From positions 1,054,001 through 1,118,000 of the forward strand of contig CANNEA010000001.1 of assembly GCA_947503525.1 (NCBI GenBank): a stretch of 64,000 nt of DNA. The letters are read 5' to 3'. Source of the DNA: an uncultured Carboxylicivirga sp. Lineage in GTDB: Bacteria; Bacteroidota; Bacteroidia; Bacteroidales; Marinilabiliaceae. Below are positions 37,689 through 45,903 of this stretch, one piece after another. Under the pieces are notes generated by a model that worked only from the letters and a program-made list of their open reading frames with translations, searched no databases and was not told where the DNA came from. The first letter of the stretch is position 1, and each line of letters starts with the position of its first letter. A program made the position numbers and the translations under genes.

Positions 37689-38105
37689 ATGAAGAATCTA
37701 GTGATATTGTCTATTCTTATTAGCATTCTTTCCTCCTGTGGAAAAGATGAAAATAAATGTGGTTGTGATGGTGAAGTAATTGATGAGATTTCTGAAGGAA
37801 ATTATTCATATGGAATTCTTAAAAGATCAACTGTAGAACCGTTAAATGAATATTTTATTCAAATGACTACAAATATTAATGGAACTACAACGATTTATTC
37901 AATATGTAATGAGGATGAATTCGACATAGAAAAAGTATATTCAGAATTTAATTTTAATGGGATGTATGACGAAAGTAAAAGTAAAGTTTCGTTTAATGGT
38001 GTAATAAAAGAACACTGCAAGTCATCTAGCTCAGATGAATATAAATATTATGATATTGTATTAGCATCAATAAGATTAGAAAATCAGTATAAAACTTTAC
38101 CCTGA
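37689..38105 (+). CDS. small lipoprotein of unknown function
   Basis: A 138-aa predicted lipoprotein: signal MKNLVILSILISILSS followed by Cys17 (lipobox LSSC). The mature part starts with a short cysteine-rich segment (CGKDENKCGCDGEV), then strands and acidic residues. No family recognised. The coding sequence is AT-rich compared with the housekeeping genes nearby, and it sits beside repeats, so recent acquisition is possible. The next lipoprotein gene follows after 34 bp. Confidence 0.75.
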   Translation: MKNLVILSILISILSSCGKDENKCGCDGEVIDEISEGNYSYGILKRSTVEPLNEYFIQMTTNINGTTTIYSICNEDEFDIEKVYSEFNFNGMYDESKSKVSFNGVIKEHCKSSSSDEYKYYDIVLASIRLENQYKTLP

Positions 38106-38139
38106 AACGTTGCCTGCAATAAATCGCAAAATCGTAATC

Positions 38140-38754
38140 ATGAAAATAATTGGATTAACCTGTCTGCTAATTGTTTTTTTGTCGTGTGAAAAAATCGAAA
38201 AAAACACAAGAATACAAACAAGAGGAAGTGTTATTGATACAGTTAAGCTGTGTGCTATAACAGATTCTAAAGTGATAATTCATGGATTATTATATTATGG
38301 GATTTATGGAAAAGGGGGTAATCCAATTGACACGATTTTAACGACAAATGGCTCTTTTTCCATCGACTTTTTAGCTGATGGTAATTATTATGGCTATGCC
38401 TTGAGTGTATTAAATACTGAAAATATCTACTTTATCCCCAGTGCTGAACTAAAAGAGATTGAACCTAACACAATTCATTATGGTGATTTGTTCGCACGTG
38501 AATTGCATTGTCTTAAGGCACACCTAAAGATATCTAACTCCACAAGTGATTCATTGCAGGTCACAGCACAATATGGTTATATTCATAATAAATTAGTAGG
38601 CCATAATTTCGATACAACGCTTTACTTTAAAGTTTTACCAGACACCATCAATAAATTGAGTTTTTATAATTACGATAGAATGATTCACTTTGAAACAATA
38701 GCTGTAGATTTGTCAGACACATTGCTATTCAGTAAATCATATGATTTTAAATAA
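38140..38754 (+). CDS. lipoprotein of unknown function
   Basis: A 204-aa predicted lipoprotein: MKIIGLTCLLIVFLS then Cys16 (lipobox FLSC). The mature chain is beta-rich, with phrases such as IDTILTTNGSFSIDFLADGNYYGYAL that resemble the carboxypeptidase-regulatory-like or transthyretin-like beta-sandwich common in Bacteroidota surface proteins. This is a weak resemblance. ATG 38140 is preferred to an in-frame TTG at 38110, because only the ATG places the lipobox correctly. Likely an operon with the 138-aa lipoprotein. Confidence 0.75.
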   Translation: MKIIGLTCLLIVFLSCEKIEKNTRIQTRGSVIDTVKLCAITDSKVIIHGLLYYGIYGKGGNPIDTILTTNGSFSIDFLADGNYYGYALSVLNTENIYFIPSAELKEIEPNTIHYGDLFARELHCLKAHLKISNSTSDSLQVTAQYGYIHNKLVGHNFDTTLYFKVLPDTINKLSFYNYDRMIHFETIAVDLSDTLLFSKSYDFK

Positions 38755-38843
38755 AATGCTCTTGGCAACAAAACGCAATTAAGCGTAGTAGCGACAGCCT
38801 GTTTTTATGCAGTAACGAACATACTTTCAGTCCATAATCGACA

Positions 38844-39470
38844 CTATAAATGCCATCCATAAATACATGTAAGAGTCAAAACATAGGCGACTAAAACATA
38901 AACCCATTTCCCTCCAAATTTTGGAGTAGGGATAGAGGATAAATTTAGCGCTGATAGAAGCATCATGAGCGCATAGATTATGATGGAAAAAGTAGACGTT
39001 TTAAAAAAGCCTTCAAATAAAAATACAAAGGCCAGAATAAGCACGTTATTGTCGAGTGGGAAACCTTTGTATGTTTTGCTGTCGATAAGTCCATATACAT
39101 TAAAGTAGGTCAATCGAATAGCACTGGATGCAATAATAATAAATGCACCGGGTAAAAACCAAATATTATAGCTTCCATAACTTAATAGTAGGATGGCAGG
39201 TAAAATACCAAAGCTTACAATATCAATCATTGAATCAAGCTGAGCACCAAATTCTCCTTGTACCTTGGTTCGTCCTTTCAATTTCCTAGCAATAATACCG
39301 TCATACCAATCGAACAGCACAGCCCACAAAACACCTATTATGGCCGCAGGAAAATTTCCCTTTATGGCAAAGTAAATTCCAAGCACAGCACTTAATAAGC
39401 CCAACAGGGAGCATATGTTTGGTAAATCTTTAATGAAGCGATATACGCTTATTTGTTTTTGATCATTCAT
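38844..39470 (-). CDS. CDP-alcohol phosphotransferase family membrane enzyme
   Basis: A 208-aa multi-pass membrane protein with the CDP-alcohol phosphotransferase motif, DG at 57-58, AR at 61-62, Gly75, Asp79 and Asp83 (GEFGAQLDSMID). It transfers a phospho-alcohol from a CDP-activated donor to an acceptor, as PssA and PgsA do. The spacing between AR and Gly is 12 residues instead of the canonical 8. It follows the aminotransferase with no gap (stop abutting start), so the substrate is probably made by its neighbours rather than being serine or glycerol phosphate. Confidence 0.88.
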   Translation of the reverse strand: MNDQKQISVYRFIKDLPNICSLLGLLSAVLGIYFAIKGNFPAAIIGVLWAVLFDWYDGIIARKLKGRTKVQGEFGAQLDSMIDIVSFGILPAILLLSYGSYNIWFLPGAFIIIASSAIRLTYFNVYGLIDSKTYKGFPLDNNVLILAFVFLFEGFFKTSTFSIIIYALMMLLSALNLSSIPTPKFGGKWVYVLVAYVLTLTCIYGWHL

Positions 39471-40577
39471 TTATTTACCCTTTAAATACATGACGTCCTT
39501 CAAGGCTGTAATCAATTTTGTGTTTTCCTCCTGAGTGCGACTCGCAATGCGAATGTATCTATCAGCATCGGGTTGAGTTTTGCCAACACTATCTTTGATG
39601 TAAATATTGTATTTAATGAAAAGGCTCTTTGTTACTTCCGGGCCAGTTAAAGCATCGTCAGGCAAGCGACAATAAATATAATTGGCATCGGGCTTAAAAA
39701 CAAGCATCCCTTTAATGTCGCACAGTTGTTTGTAAAAAATATCCCTATCCACCTTAACAATTTTACAGCTATCCTCAAATTCTTGTTTGTACTGAGGAAG
39801 TATCCTAAGGAATTCTTCGGCAAAACCATTGATATTCCAAATGTGTATACCATCGCGAACAGCTGTAGCGAATTTCATATTAGCTGTCAATAAATAACCT
39901 ATTCTCAGCCCACAAATGCCATAGGCTTTACTCATGCTTTTCAGAATAGCCATGTTTGGATATTTTTCAATATCCTGCTCCAGGCTTATTTGTTCTTTGT
40001 TATCGGCAAAATCAAGAAATGATTCATCTACAATAAGCATGCAATTACTAGGTTTAAGTTTTTCTGCTAATCGAATTAAATCAGCCTTGGGCACTAGCAG
40101 TGAAGTCGGATTATTAGGCGTAACCACAACAGCCATATCAGCACCAACTTTGATGGCTTCGGCTGCAAATTTGTCCACATCTAGTTGAAAAGAAGGAAAT
40201 TCAAGTGGAAATTCCACAGCATGTCCTTTTGGCGCTGCATTGGCATATTCATTAAAAGAAGGCACAGGAACGATTACCTTCTTTGCTAAACTTCCCGACA
40301 ATATTTTAATGATCTCTGCTGCGCCATTACCAACAACTATTCTTTCGGCAGCTTGATCTATTACATCCCCAATCAATTCGGCCAATGCACTCTGTGCCAT
40401 TGGGTAATTCAAAACCAGGTTGTGTATGTTATCTTTCAGATGATTAAATACATCCTTGGGCGGAAAGTATAAATTATACAAGTAAGCATGATCGGTAAAA
40501 TTATGTCGATAATAGCCACCATGCTGCTTGGCTATGTATTCGTATTTTTCTTCTTGTGTTATATACTTACTTTCCAT
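39471..40577 (-). CDS. PLP-dependent aminotransferase/decarboxylase (HisC/CobD-like)
   Basis: A 368-aa fold-type I PLP enzyme of the histidinol-phosphate aminotransferase/CobD group. Motifs are VVTPNNPTSLLV, VDESFLDFADN and the lysine-containing SMSKAYGICGLRIGYL. The N-terminus KYEYIAKQHGGYYRHNF is unlike plain HisC and recalls forms fused to a nucleotidyltransferase in other bacteria. CobD-type members decarboxylate threonine phosphate to aminopropanol phosphate, so the product may be an amino-alcohol phosphate for CDP activation (inference). It directly precedes the CDP-alcohol phosphotransferase. Confidence 0.88.
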   Translation of the reverse strand: MESKYITQEEKYEYIAKQHGGYYRHNFTDHAYLYNLYFPPKDVFNHLKDNIHNLVLNYPMAQSALAELIGDVIDQAAERIVVGNGAAEIIKILSGSLAKKVIVPVPSFNEYANAAPKGHAVEFPLEFPSFQLDVDKFAAEAIKVGADMAVVVTPNNPTSLLVPKADLIRLAEKLKPSNCMLIVDESFLDFADNKEQISLEQDIEKYPNMAILKSMSKAYGICGLRIGYLLTANMKFATAVRDGIHIWNINGFAEEFLRILPQYKQEFEDSCKIVKVDRDIFYKQLCDIKGMLVFKPDANYIYCRLPDDALTGPEVTKSLFIKYNIYIKDSVGKTQPDADRYIRIASRTQEENTKLITALKDVMYLKGK

Positions 40578-40715
40578 TGTATTTTTTCGCTTAATTAATT
40601 ATTATACCAATTGTATTCCAAAATGATTGATAAATCATTTTGCTAATTATCCCGATAATTATCAGGGTCGTTTGGTTTGTAATCGGTATTACTCCTGCTC
40701 CTTCACTTAATTTAT

Positions 40716-41513
40716 CTATGCCATTGCGTTTGCATGCATAGCCACTTTCTTCAATTCCTTTGGAAATAATAATTCAGCTGCATTTAAGTCTTTCATTGTA
40801 TCAATTTCGTACCATGGTTTGTGGTCAAACGATACCGAATCAAAGGTCAAACTGTTATTGTCAATCATTTCAGCAAAAACAGTCTCGTAATAACAATTCA
40901 CACTACCTTCTGTAATATATTGGTTCAGTCTTTTAACAATGGCTTGCCACGATAAAAGAGAAAAGCTGTAGATATTAACCGTTTTGTATCGAATGTCAGT
41001 ATAGGCTTCTGTGGTTCCTTCTTGAAATTGAGTCACTCGATTGGCCTTGTTCACCGTTACTGTTGTTCCATTAAGCCATGGTTGCATAAGTGCTACAGCC
41101 ATTCTGTCAGGATAAACCATCTCATCGAGCAAAGTTGAATTCAATACCAAATCACTTTCGAAAAGGACAAATGGCTCATTTATTAAATTACGAGCCATCC
41201 AAAGCGAATAGATGTTATTGGTTGTTTTATACAAAGGGCTGTGGATGTATTCAATGGATATATCGCCTGATTTTTCACCAAGGTAATCCATAATACAATC
41301 TTTTAAGTGACCTGTTACAATTACCAGCCGTTTGAACCCTTGGCTTTTTAAATTTGAAATAAGTCTATCGAGAATCGATTTATCATTTACAAGGGTAAGA
41401 CATTTTGGAGAGTTTTGTGTTAAAGGGAAAAGACGGCTTCCAGTGCCGGCTGCAAGAAGTAGTGCTGTGGTAATGCGATTATTACCACTTGAATTGTCTG
41501 AATGACTATTCAT
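40716..41513 (-). CDS. nucleotidyltransferase (LicC-like sugar/choline-phosphate cytidylyltransferase family)
   Basis: A 265-aa NTP-transferase. The signature LLLAAGTGSRLFPLTQNSPKCL lies at about 18-39, followed by DRLISNLKSQGFKRLVIVTGHL and the metal site ESDLVLN. These are typical of LicC/choline-phosphate cytidylyltransferase and related enzymes. First gene of the head-group cluster. The PLP enzyme begins 138 bp further on, after a small hairpin at 40620-40641. Confidence 0.88.
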   Translation of the reverse strand: MNSHSDNSSGNNRITTALLLAAGTGSRLFPLTQNSPKCLTLVNDKSILDRLISNLKSQGFKRLVIVTGHLKDCIMDYLGEKSGDISIEYIHSPLYKTTNNIYSLWMARNLINEPFVLFESDLVLNSTLLDEMVYPDRMAVALMQPWLNGTTVTVNKANRVTQFQEGTTEAYTDIRYKTVNIYSFSLLSWQAIVKRLNQYITEGSVNCYYETVFAEMIDNNSLTFDSVSFDHKPWYEIDTMKDLNAAELLFPKELKKVAMHANAMA

Positions 41514-42115
41514 CTAAAAATGTTTTGATACCACCAAAAAAAACTAAATGCCCGTTGAAGCTCCTAGCGTACTAAGTATTAGTACTCTGATGTTTGGACT
41601 AGTTTACTGATAATTCAACTATTAGTATGAAGTCTGCTAATGTGATGATTTTTGCATTATAAGCTCATCAACAAAAATGATAGTGAATGATTGATACTAA
41701 AAGATTAGTAATCCGTTTGCAAAGATACTCTTATTAAATAGTAGTAACTAATGTTCGAACTTCTTTATTTTATTATGTAGTTATAGAGTGGCTTAAAGAG
41801 AAGTAAAGTACCGAAACCTAACCATAAATACAGGACATTTTGAGGATAGCGCTAAAATTGAAATGAGTACAATTAAAAAATATAGAGGTCCAGATAGTCC
41901 CGATAGTTATTTGGAGATAGTTGGGAGTTTTGAAGCGCCAAACTCCCCTTATTCTCAAGCTTAGGATCATTTCCATTATTAAGTGAATCCGCATTTCTGG
42001 AAAATGTTATTAAAGAAAGAAAGTTCCAAAATGAATAGTGAAAAAGCAGCCCTCTCATTACAAGACGACTGCTTTACTTTTATCACTACTTATCTTGTCA
42101 CTAATGCTTCAATTA
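41514..42115. other. 602-bp intergenic region with repeated TACTAA/TTAGTA dyads
   Basis: No gene. TACTAA-N3-TTAGTA lies at 41570-41584 and TACTAA-N5-TTAGTA at 41695-41711, with another TTAGTA at 41632. On the minus strand TATCTTTG (complement of 41721-41728) is an exact TAnnTTTG box, which would place the second dyad just after the transcription start of the nucleotidyltransferase operon, an operator-like position. The leader would then be about 200 nt. Confidence 0.4.
42041..42075 (-). terminator. terminator of the nitrate operon after nirD
   Basis: Read on the minus strand, AAAGCAG and CTGCTTT pair and are followed by a TTTTT tract. The loop is long (19 nt), with minor internal pairing. 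It lies about 40 nt after the nirD stop. Confidence 0.55.
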
Positions 42116-42481
42116 CTACTCAGTAATTCCAATCTTTACTATACCATCCTCAATTTTAACGGCATAGGTACTAATCTCCAGTTCGTCGCCACTGAGGCAG
42201 GCCCCGGTTTTAAGCGAGAAGGTTTTTTTATGGAAGGGGCAAGCCACTTTGGGTTCTTCACCTTCGCTACCTATCAAACCTCTGGATAGGGCCATCTCCA
42301 ACTTATGCGGACAAAGGTTTTGCGAGGCATACCACTTATTGCTATCACTGAAATAAAAAACAGCCAATTGGGTGTCTTTGTATTTTACGGCCACTCCGGC
42401 ATCCACCGGAAAATCTTCTACTTTGCCTGCTGCAAACCATTCGATTACTTGTTTATCTGATTCTATTAGTTCTATACTCAT
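42116..42481 (-). CDS. nirD: nitrite reductase small subunit NirD
   Basis: A 121-aa Rieske-type subunit that works with NirB. The 2Fe-2S ligand pattern is visible: Cys57-Pro-His59 (NLCPHKLE) and Cys81-x-x-His84 (CPFHKKTF). It lacks the disulfide-cysteine features of respiratory Rieske proteins. Last gene of the nitrate operon, 43 nt after nirB. Confidence 0.95.
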   Translation of the reverse strand: MSIELIESDKQVIEWFAAGKVEDFPVDAGVAVKYKDTQLAVFYFSDSNKWYASQNLCPHKLEMALSRGLIGSEGEEPKVACPFHKKTFSLKTGACLSGDELEISTYAVKIEDGIVKIGITE

Positions 42482-42524
42482 CCTTGTTCTTTTTACTGAT
42501 TAACTAAAAACTAATGCCTAACAA

Positions 42525-45080
42525 CTAGCTACTAACACCTACCCCGATAGCTATCGGATCCTCTTCTTTTACCCAGTCAGCCGGGCGTTTTTGCCCACGC
42601 ATCGGGATAAACTTAAGGCTACTGCCATCTTCCTCCGAATTAATAAAGTGGCGGTACTGACTGCGGTGCTGTGGATTTTCAACAGCTGTTCGCCATTCAC
42701 ACTGATAGGTATCCACCAGGCCTTGCATATCGTTTTCCAGCTGAGCACATAGGCCCAGGCTGTCGTCTATCACCACTTCTTTTAAGTGATCAATGCCGCC
42801 TTCCAGCTGAGCTAACCATTTAGCTGTTCGGGTTAATGGGCCGGCGGTTTTAATGTAGTACATCAAAAAGCGATCGAGGTATTTAATTGTTGTTGCCGCA
42901 TCTATATCGGTGGCCAGTAATACTGCATGCACCGGATTGGCCCCACCGTTGCCACACACATAAAGGTTGTATCCTTTTTCGGTGGCAATAATACCAAAGT
43001 CTTTACCACGCGCTTCGGCACATTCGCGTATGCAGCCCGAAACACCACCTTTTAGTTTATGTGGAGAACGCAGGCCTTTATAGCGGTTTTCAATTTCAAT
43101 GGCAAAGCTCACCGAATCCTGCTGACCGTAACGGCACCAGGTAGAGCCCACACAGCTTTTAACAGTACGCAGACTTTTCCCATAGGCATGTCCGCTTTCA
43201 AAGCCAGCTGCAATCAGTTCTTCCCATATCAAGGGCAATTCATGCACCTTGGCCCCAAAGAGGTCAATGCGCTGTCCGCCTGTTATCTTGGTGTACAATT
43301 CGTATTTTTTAGCTACCTCACCAATAACGATTAGTTTATCCGGTGTAATTTCACCACCCGGAATACGAGGGACTACCGAATAAGAACCACCACGCTGAAT
43401 ATTGGCCAGAAAGCGATCGTTGGTATCTTGTATAGCGCTTTGTTGCGGTACCGGTGTGTTATAGATAGATGCAAATAGGGAAGCCGCCAGAGGTTTGCAT
43501 AATTCGCAACCCTGGCCTTTACCATGCTTATGAATCAAGTCGCTAAAATCCTTAATGTCCTCCACTTTAACCAGGTCGTATAATTCCTGACGGGTATAGG
43601 CAAAGTGCTCACAGATGACTTTCTTAACTTCCTTACCGCTGGCCTTAAGTACAGCATCCATTAAATCGTTGAGCATGGGTGCACAGCCTCCGCAACCCGT
43701 TCCGGCCTTGGTGCACTTTTTTATCTGCCCTATGTTGGTCAAGTCTCCTTCTTCAATGGCTGTTACAATATTGCCCTTGGTAATGTTTTCGCAGGAACAA
43801 ATAACAGCATCATCAGCCAAATCCAGAACATTAAATTCCAGACCACCCCCATCAGAAGTAAATAGGAGAGAGTCCAGGTTTTCTGGTAACTTCATCTCAT
43901 TACTATACAATTGAAAGAGGGTGTTGTAATCCGCTGCATCACCTACAAGTATGCCCCCAAGCAATTTGCTGCCATCTTCACTTACAAACAGTTTTTTGTA
44001 ATTACCTGTGGCCTTGTTTTCGTAAACCAGTTCTTTTCGTCCGTCGCCTTCACCAAACACATCGCCAAAGCTGGCCACGTCCACACCAATCAATTTCAAC
44101 TTGGTGGATAGATCGGCGGGACTAAATTCGGCTTCTTCGCCGGCAATTCGCTTAACGGCCACATCGGCCATATCGTAACATGGTGCTACCAAACCCCATA
44201 TCATATTATGGATTAGGGCACATTCACCAATGGCAAAAATGGAAGAATCGCTGGTAAGTGTATCCGGCGTAGTGAGTATACCTCCACGTTCTCCTAGTTG
44301 CAGTCCGCATTGGCGAGCCAGTTCATCACGTGGGCGGATACCCGCACTTACCACAATCACGTCTGTATTGTGTACTTCTCCATCAGCAAATTCAATGCCT
44401 GTGACCGATCCATTACCCAATACCAGTTTTGAGCTTTTATTGAGTTTTACCTCCAGCTTAAGATCTTCCAATTTCTGCTTAAGTACCGATCCTCCTGTTT
44501 CGTCAAGCTGGCGTGGCATTAAGCGTGGCGCAAATTCGATGATGGATGTTTTTAGTCCATCATCCATTAGGGCCTTAGCAGCTTCCAGCCCGAGCAGGCC
44601 TCCACCAATCACAACAGCATCTTTCTTATCTTTTATATAGCTTTTGATATTATCTAGGTCTTCGATAGTGCGGTACACAAATACACCGGTTTTATCAATG
44701 CCGGGCACAGGTGGCACAAATGCGGCTGAGCCGGTAGCTAGTACCAGGTATTTATAATTGAGCTGGTGACCGCGTGAACTGGTAATTTGTTTTTCATCAC
44801 GATTAATATTCACCACCGGATCACTGGTGATTAGGGTGATGCCATTGTCTTCGTACCAACTTCGTGGTGCCATTTTTAAATCATGTACATCAGTTCCGGT
44901 ATAATAATCGGTAAGATGAACGCGGTCGTATGCGGCCCATGGTTCTTCACCAAATACAACCAGATTGTATTGCTCCATCAAGCCTTTATCAACAAATTTT
45001 TCGCAAAACTTGTATCCGGTCATTCCATTACCTACAACCAATATGGTTGCTTTGTTGGCATTTAAGTGAATACTGCTCAT
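42525..45080 (-). CDS. nirB: assimilatory nitrite reductase large subunit NirB
   Basis: An 851-aa NAD(P)H-dependent siroheme nitrite reductase that makes ammonium. In order: FAD/NAD-binding domains (about 10-400; ILVVGNGMTGYKF and VVIGGGLLGLEAA), two BFD-like 2Fe-2S domains (VICSCENITKG...GCGGCAP and a second with GCELCKP), a ferredoxin-like half-domain, then the siroheme/4Fe-4S part with SCVGSTWCRYG and GCIRECAEARG. It overlaps moaE by 4 bp. The length agrees with the family. Confidence 0.97.
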   Translation of the reverse strand: MSSIHLNANKATILVVGNGMTGYKFCEKFVDKGLMEQYNLVVFGEEPWAAYDRVHLTDYYTGTDVHDLKMAPRSWYEDNGITLITSDPVVNINRDEKQITSSRGHQLNYKYLVLATGSAAFVPPVPGIDKTGVFVYRTIEDLDNIKSYIKDKKDAVVIGGGLLGLEAAKALMDDGLKTSIIEFAPRLMPRQLDETGGSVLKQKLEDLKLEVKLNKSSKLVLGNGSVTGIEFADGEVHNTDVIVVSAGIRPRDELARQCGLQLGERGGILTTPDTLTSDSSIFAIGECALIHNMIWGLVAPCYDMADVAVKRIAGEEAEFSPADLSTKLKLIGVDVASFGDVFGEGDGRKELVYENKATGNYKKLFVSEDGSKLLGGILVGDAADYNTLFQLYSNEMKLPENLDSLLFTSDGGGLEFNVLDLADDAVICSCENITKGNIVTAIEEGDLTNIGQIKKCTKAGTGCGGCAPMLNDLMDAVLKASGKEVKKVICEHFAYTRQELYDLVKVEDIKDFSDLIHKHGKGQGCELCKPLAASLFASIYNTPVPQQSAIQDTNDRFLANIQRGGSYSVVPRIPGGEITPDKLIVIGEVAKKYELYTKITGGQRIDLFGAKVHELPLIWEELIAAGFESGHAYGKSLRTVKSCVGSTWCRYGQQDSVSFAIEIENRYKGLRSPHKLKGGVSGCIRECAEARGKDFGIIATEKGYNLYVCGNGGANPVHAVLLATDIDAATTIKYLDRFLMYYIKTAGPLTRTAKWLAQLEGGIDHLKEVVIDDSLGLCAQLENDMQGLVDTYQCEWRTAVENPQHRSQYRHFINSEEDGSSLKFIPMRGQKRPADWVKEEDPIAIGVGVSS

Positions 45081-45520
45081 AAGCTTATGTTTTTATGTGT
45101 GTGGTGATGGCATTCGCAATTGCTGCCCCAGGTGTGGGAACCATCAGTGTATACTTCTTTTTTCCAAATGGGCACAGTGGCCTTTACTTTATCAATAATA
45201 AATCGGTTGGCGGTATAGGCATCAGAGCGGTGAGCACTGGTGGTAATAATCAGTACCGCACATTCTGTCAATGTCACTTTCCCGGTTCGATGAATGCAGG
45301 TGATGTGGTTGAGGCGCCATTTTGCTTTGGCTTCATTCAATATGGCTTCAATGGCCGGATTGGCCATATCTTCATATGCTTCGTATTCCAAATACTCCAC
45401 CTCTTTACCTTCGTTCAATCCTCTCACCTCGCCACTAAATAGCACCACAGCACCGCTTTTCGCACTGTGACATTGAGCGAAGTAGTGATTGATATCTATG
45501 GCTTTATTGGTGATGTACAT
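45077..45520 (-). CDS. moaE: molybdopterin synthase catalytic subunit MoaE
   Basis: A 147-aa enzyme that inserts sulfur into precursor Z with MoaD. FSGEVRGLNEGKEVEYLEYEAYEDMA, HRTGKV, and the active-site region VPIWKKEVYTDGSHTW are present. The C-terminus carries a Cys/His-rich tail (NCECHHHTHK) not found in most MoaE proteins, possibly a metal-binding appendix. It overlaps nirB by 4 bp, so it is translationally coupled to the reductase it supports. Confidence 0.93.
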   Translation of the reverse strand: MYITNKAIDINHYFAQCHSAKSGAVVLFSGEVRGLNEGKEVEYLEYEAYEDMANPAIEAILNEAKAKWRLNHITCIHRTGKVTLTECAVLIITTSAHRSDAYTANRFIIDKVKATVPIWKKEVYTDGSHTWGSNCECHHHTHKNISL

Positions 45521-45644
45521 ATGCTTTATTTGCTTTCAATATTAGAATGCTTGTTTTTTCTTGCTCAGTGATCAGTTCCTAACACCCGGCTTTTGCCAGT
45601 CTTCTTTATTTTTCGAACTTTTAACTTCCAACTAATTTTAATTG

Positions 45645-45899
45645 TCAGCCGCCGCTAAATGGAGGAAGCAGAGCGATGTTGAACTGATCTTCCAATTGTA
45701 TGTTTTGCTTTACAATTTTACCATCTATGGCCACTGCGCTTTTATCGAGTAGTTCCACGGCCTCAGGTCTTAAAAGACTAAGGAAGGTGAGTAGCTGACT
45801 CACATTGTCTATGCTTTCTTCGCAAATGTCCATCCTGGCATTAAAATGATCTTTAAGTCCTCCATAAAAGCTGATATGTAGTTTTAATGCGTTAATCAT
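45645..45899 (-). CDS. moaD: molybdopterin synthase sulfur carrier MoaD
   Basis: An 84-aa ubiquitin-fold protein. It ends in the required double glycine (ALLPPFSGG), which is thiocarboxylated to deliver sulfur to precursor Z. The family layout KLHISFYGGLKDHF, then a helix and VAIDGKIVKQNIQL, is clear. It starts 4 nt after moaA and lies 124 nt before moaE. Confidence 0.9.
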   Translation of the reverse strand: MINALKLHISFYGGLKDHFNARMDICEESIDNVSQLLTFLSLLRPEAVELLDKSAVAIDGKIVKQNIQLEDQFNIALLPPFSGG

Positions 45900-45903
45900 G
45901 TCC

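Noticed and set aside
40620-40641. Hairpin AAAATGATT/AATCATTTT between the nucleotidyltransferase and PLP-enzyme genes as a terminator
   Set aside because: AT-only stem and no T run beyond it; it would not stop transcription reliably, so the three genes are still treated as one set.
43059-44640. Several plus-strand frames of 90-136 codons opposite nirB
   Set aside because: They are antisense shadows of a strongly conserved gene; the translations have no family character.
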